Shown: positions 63,863-64,000 of the stretch, one piece after another
Layout: the number at the start of each line of letters is the position of its first letter
Numbering within the stretch: the first letter of the stretch is position 1
DNA from: CAZSNT01 sp964607765
GTDB lineage: Bacteria; Verrucomicrobiota; Lentisphaeria; Oligosphaerales; JABHEG01
Reading direction: 5' to 3'
Length of the DNA: 64,000 nucleotides
Assembly (NCBI GenBank): GCA_964607765.1
Contig: CAZSNT010000001.1
Span: 62,001-126,000 of the forward strand
Made by a program: the position numbers and the translations under genes
Notes under the pieces: model-generated
Seen by the model: the letters and a program-made list of their open reading frames with translations, nothing else
What the model was told of the DNA's origin: nothing
Database searches by the model: none

Positions 63863-64000
63863 TCACACCAGACTGTGCGCACTGCGCCGGATGATCTCAT
63901 CCTGCAGATGCCGGTCGAGCTTCACAAAATACTCCGAATAGCCTCCGACGCGCACCACCAGGTCGGCGTGGTTCGCCGGCTCCTCCTGGGCCGCGCGCAG
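63863..64000 (-). CDS. Glycyl radical enzyme (pyruvate formate-lyase-like), C-terminal 45 residues only
   Basis: The minus-strand frame from the window edge ends in TGA at 63863-63865. The visible end is ADLVVRVGGYSEYFVKLDRH then QDEIIRRSAHSLV. RVGGY is the glycyl radical site (usually RV[SAG]GY), with the second Gly carrying the radical, and LQDEII follows as in PFL-type enzymes. These oxygen-sensitive enzymes need a radical-SAM activase, not in the window. The subtype (PFL, diol dehydratase or other) cannot be told from the tail. The 108-bp repeat follows the stop. Confidence 0.85.
   Translation of the reverse strand: MRAAQEEPANHADLVVRVGGYSEYFVKLDRHLQDEIIRRSAHSLV

Overview
This is a GC-rich (roughly 63%) bacterial chromosome segment. 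Two 100-base N runs inside tandem repeats suggest a draft or metagenome assembly. The gene set points to the PVC superphylum (Lentisphaerota, Planctomycetota, Verrucomicrobiota/Kiritimatiellota and relatives). It includes a DUF1549/DUF1553 gene followed by a DUF1501 gene and a PPC-domain gene, secreted sulfatases, uroporphyrinogen-decarboxylase-like, Gfo/Idh/MocA, PIG-L and xylose-isomerase-like proteins, PQQ-type propellers, LamG fusions and a lone GspG-like pseudopilin. The exact phylum is not resolved. I saw no rRNA or tRNA gene.

Layout. 0-16.5 kb: a mostly secreted or sugar-catabolic block. It holds a tandem metallo-beta-lactamase protein coupled to a UroD-like protein and a LamG-PhoD phosphatase, then a secreted glycosidase-like protein, a membrane-anchored duplicated-domain protein, a flavin reductase, a pseudopilin, a Gfo/Idh oxidoreductase, a PQQ-propeller/LamG protein and an arylsulfatase. 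16.5-20.5 kb: an ankyrin lipoprotein divergent from a SIMPL, DUF4349 and MFS run. 20.5-26 kb (minus strand): the tight operon gatC, gatA, TPR protein, a double PilT ATPase and a zinc peptidase. 26-32.2 kb: epimerase, a 33-residue basic protein, ppdK, PIG-L and PfkB. 32.2-33.8 kb: a Y1-type transposase between two arrays of palindromic repeats. 33.8-40.1 kb: typA, a PHP-like protein, an unknown protein, a sugar isomerase and an epimerase. 40.3-60.4 kb: polysaccharide-directed secreted enzymes (sulfatase, SGNH esterases, GH20-like), a 1391-residue c-type-heme/propeller/FGE-like chimera, an AlbA/Schlafen-type regulator, a decayed VapBC locus and the DUF1549-DUF1501-PPC cluster. 60.4-64 kb: a secreted propeller-like protein, a Phd-UPF0175/PIN toxin-antitoxin pair, a Nudix hydrolase, and the C-terminus of a glycyl radical enzyme running off the right edge.

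Together the genes suggest an anaerobic or facultative heterotroph that breaks down sulfated polysaccharides. Support comes from two sulfatases, two SGNH esterases, a GH20-like enzyme, CBM/LamG domains, sugar kinase, isomerases and epimerases, PPDK and a glycyl radical enzyme.

The most unusual region is 32.2-33.8 kb. A transposase that looks like two Y1/HUH modules fused head to tail, with the HUH motif lost in the first, sits between tandem arrays of two related 8-bp-stem palindromes. Identical-length 111-bp palindrome pairs close both ends. This resembles REP/RAYT systems. Other points of note are a chimeric antitoxin with a putatively leaderless promoter overlapping a 16-bp palindrome, a double PilT, a 108-bp dispersed repeat, 7-8-bp tandem arrays in front of three genes, and a MITE-like inverted repeat.
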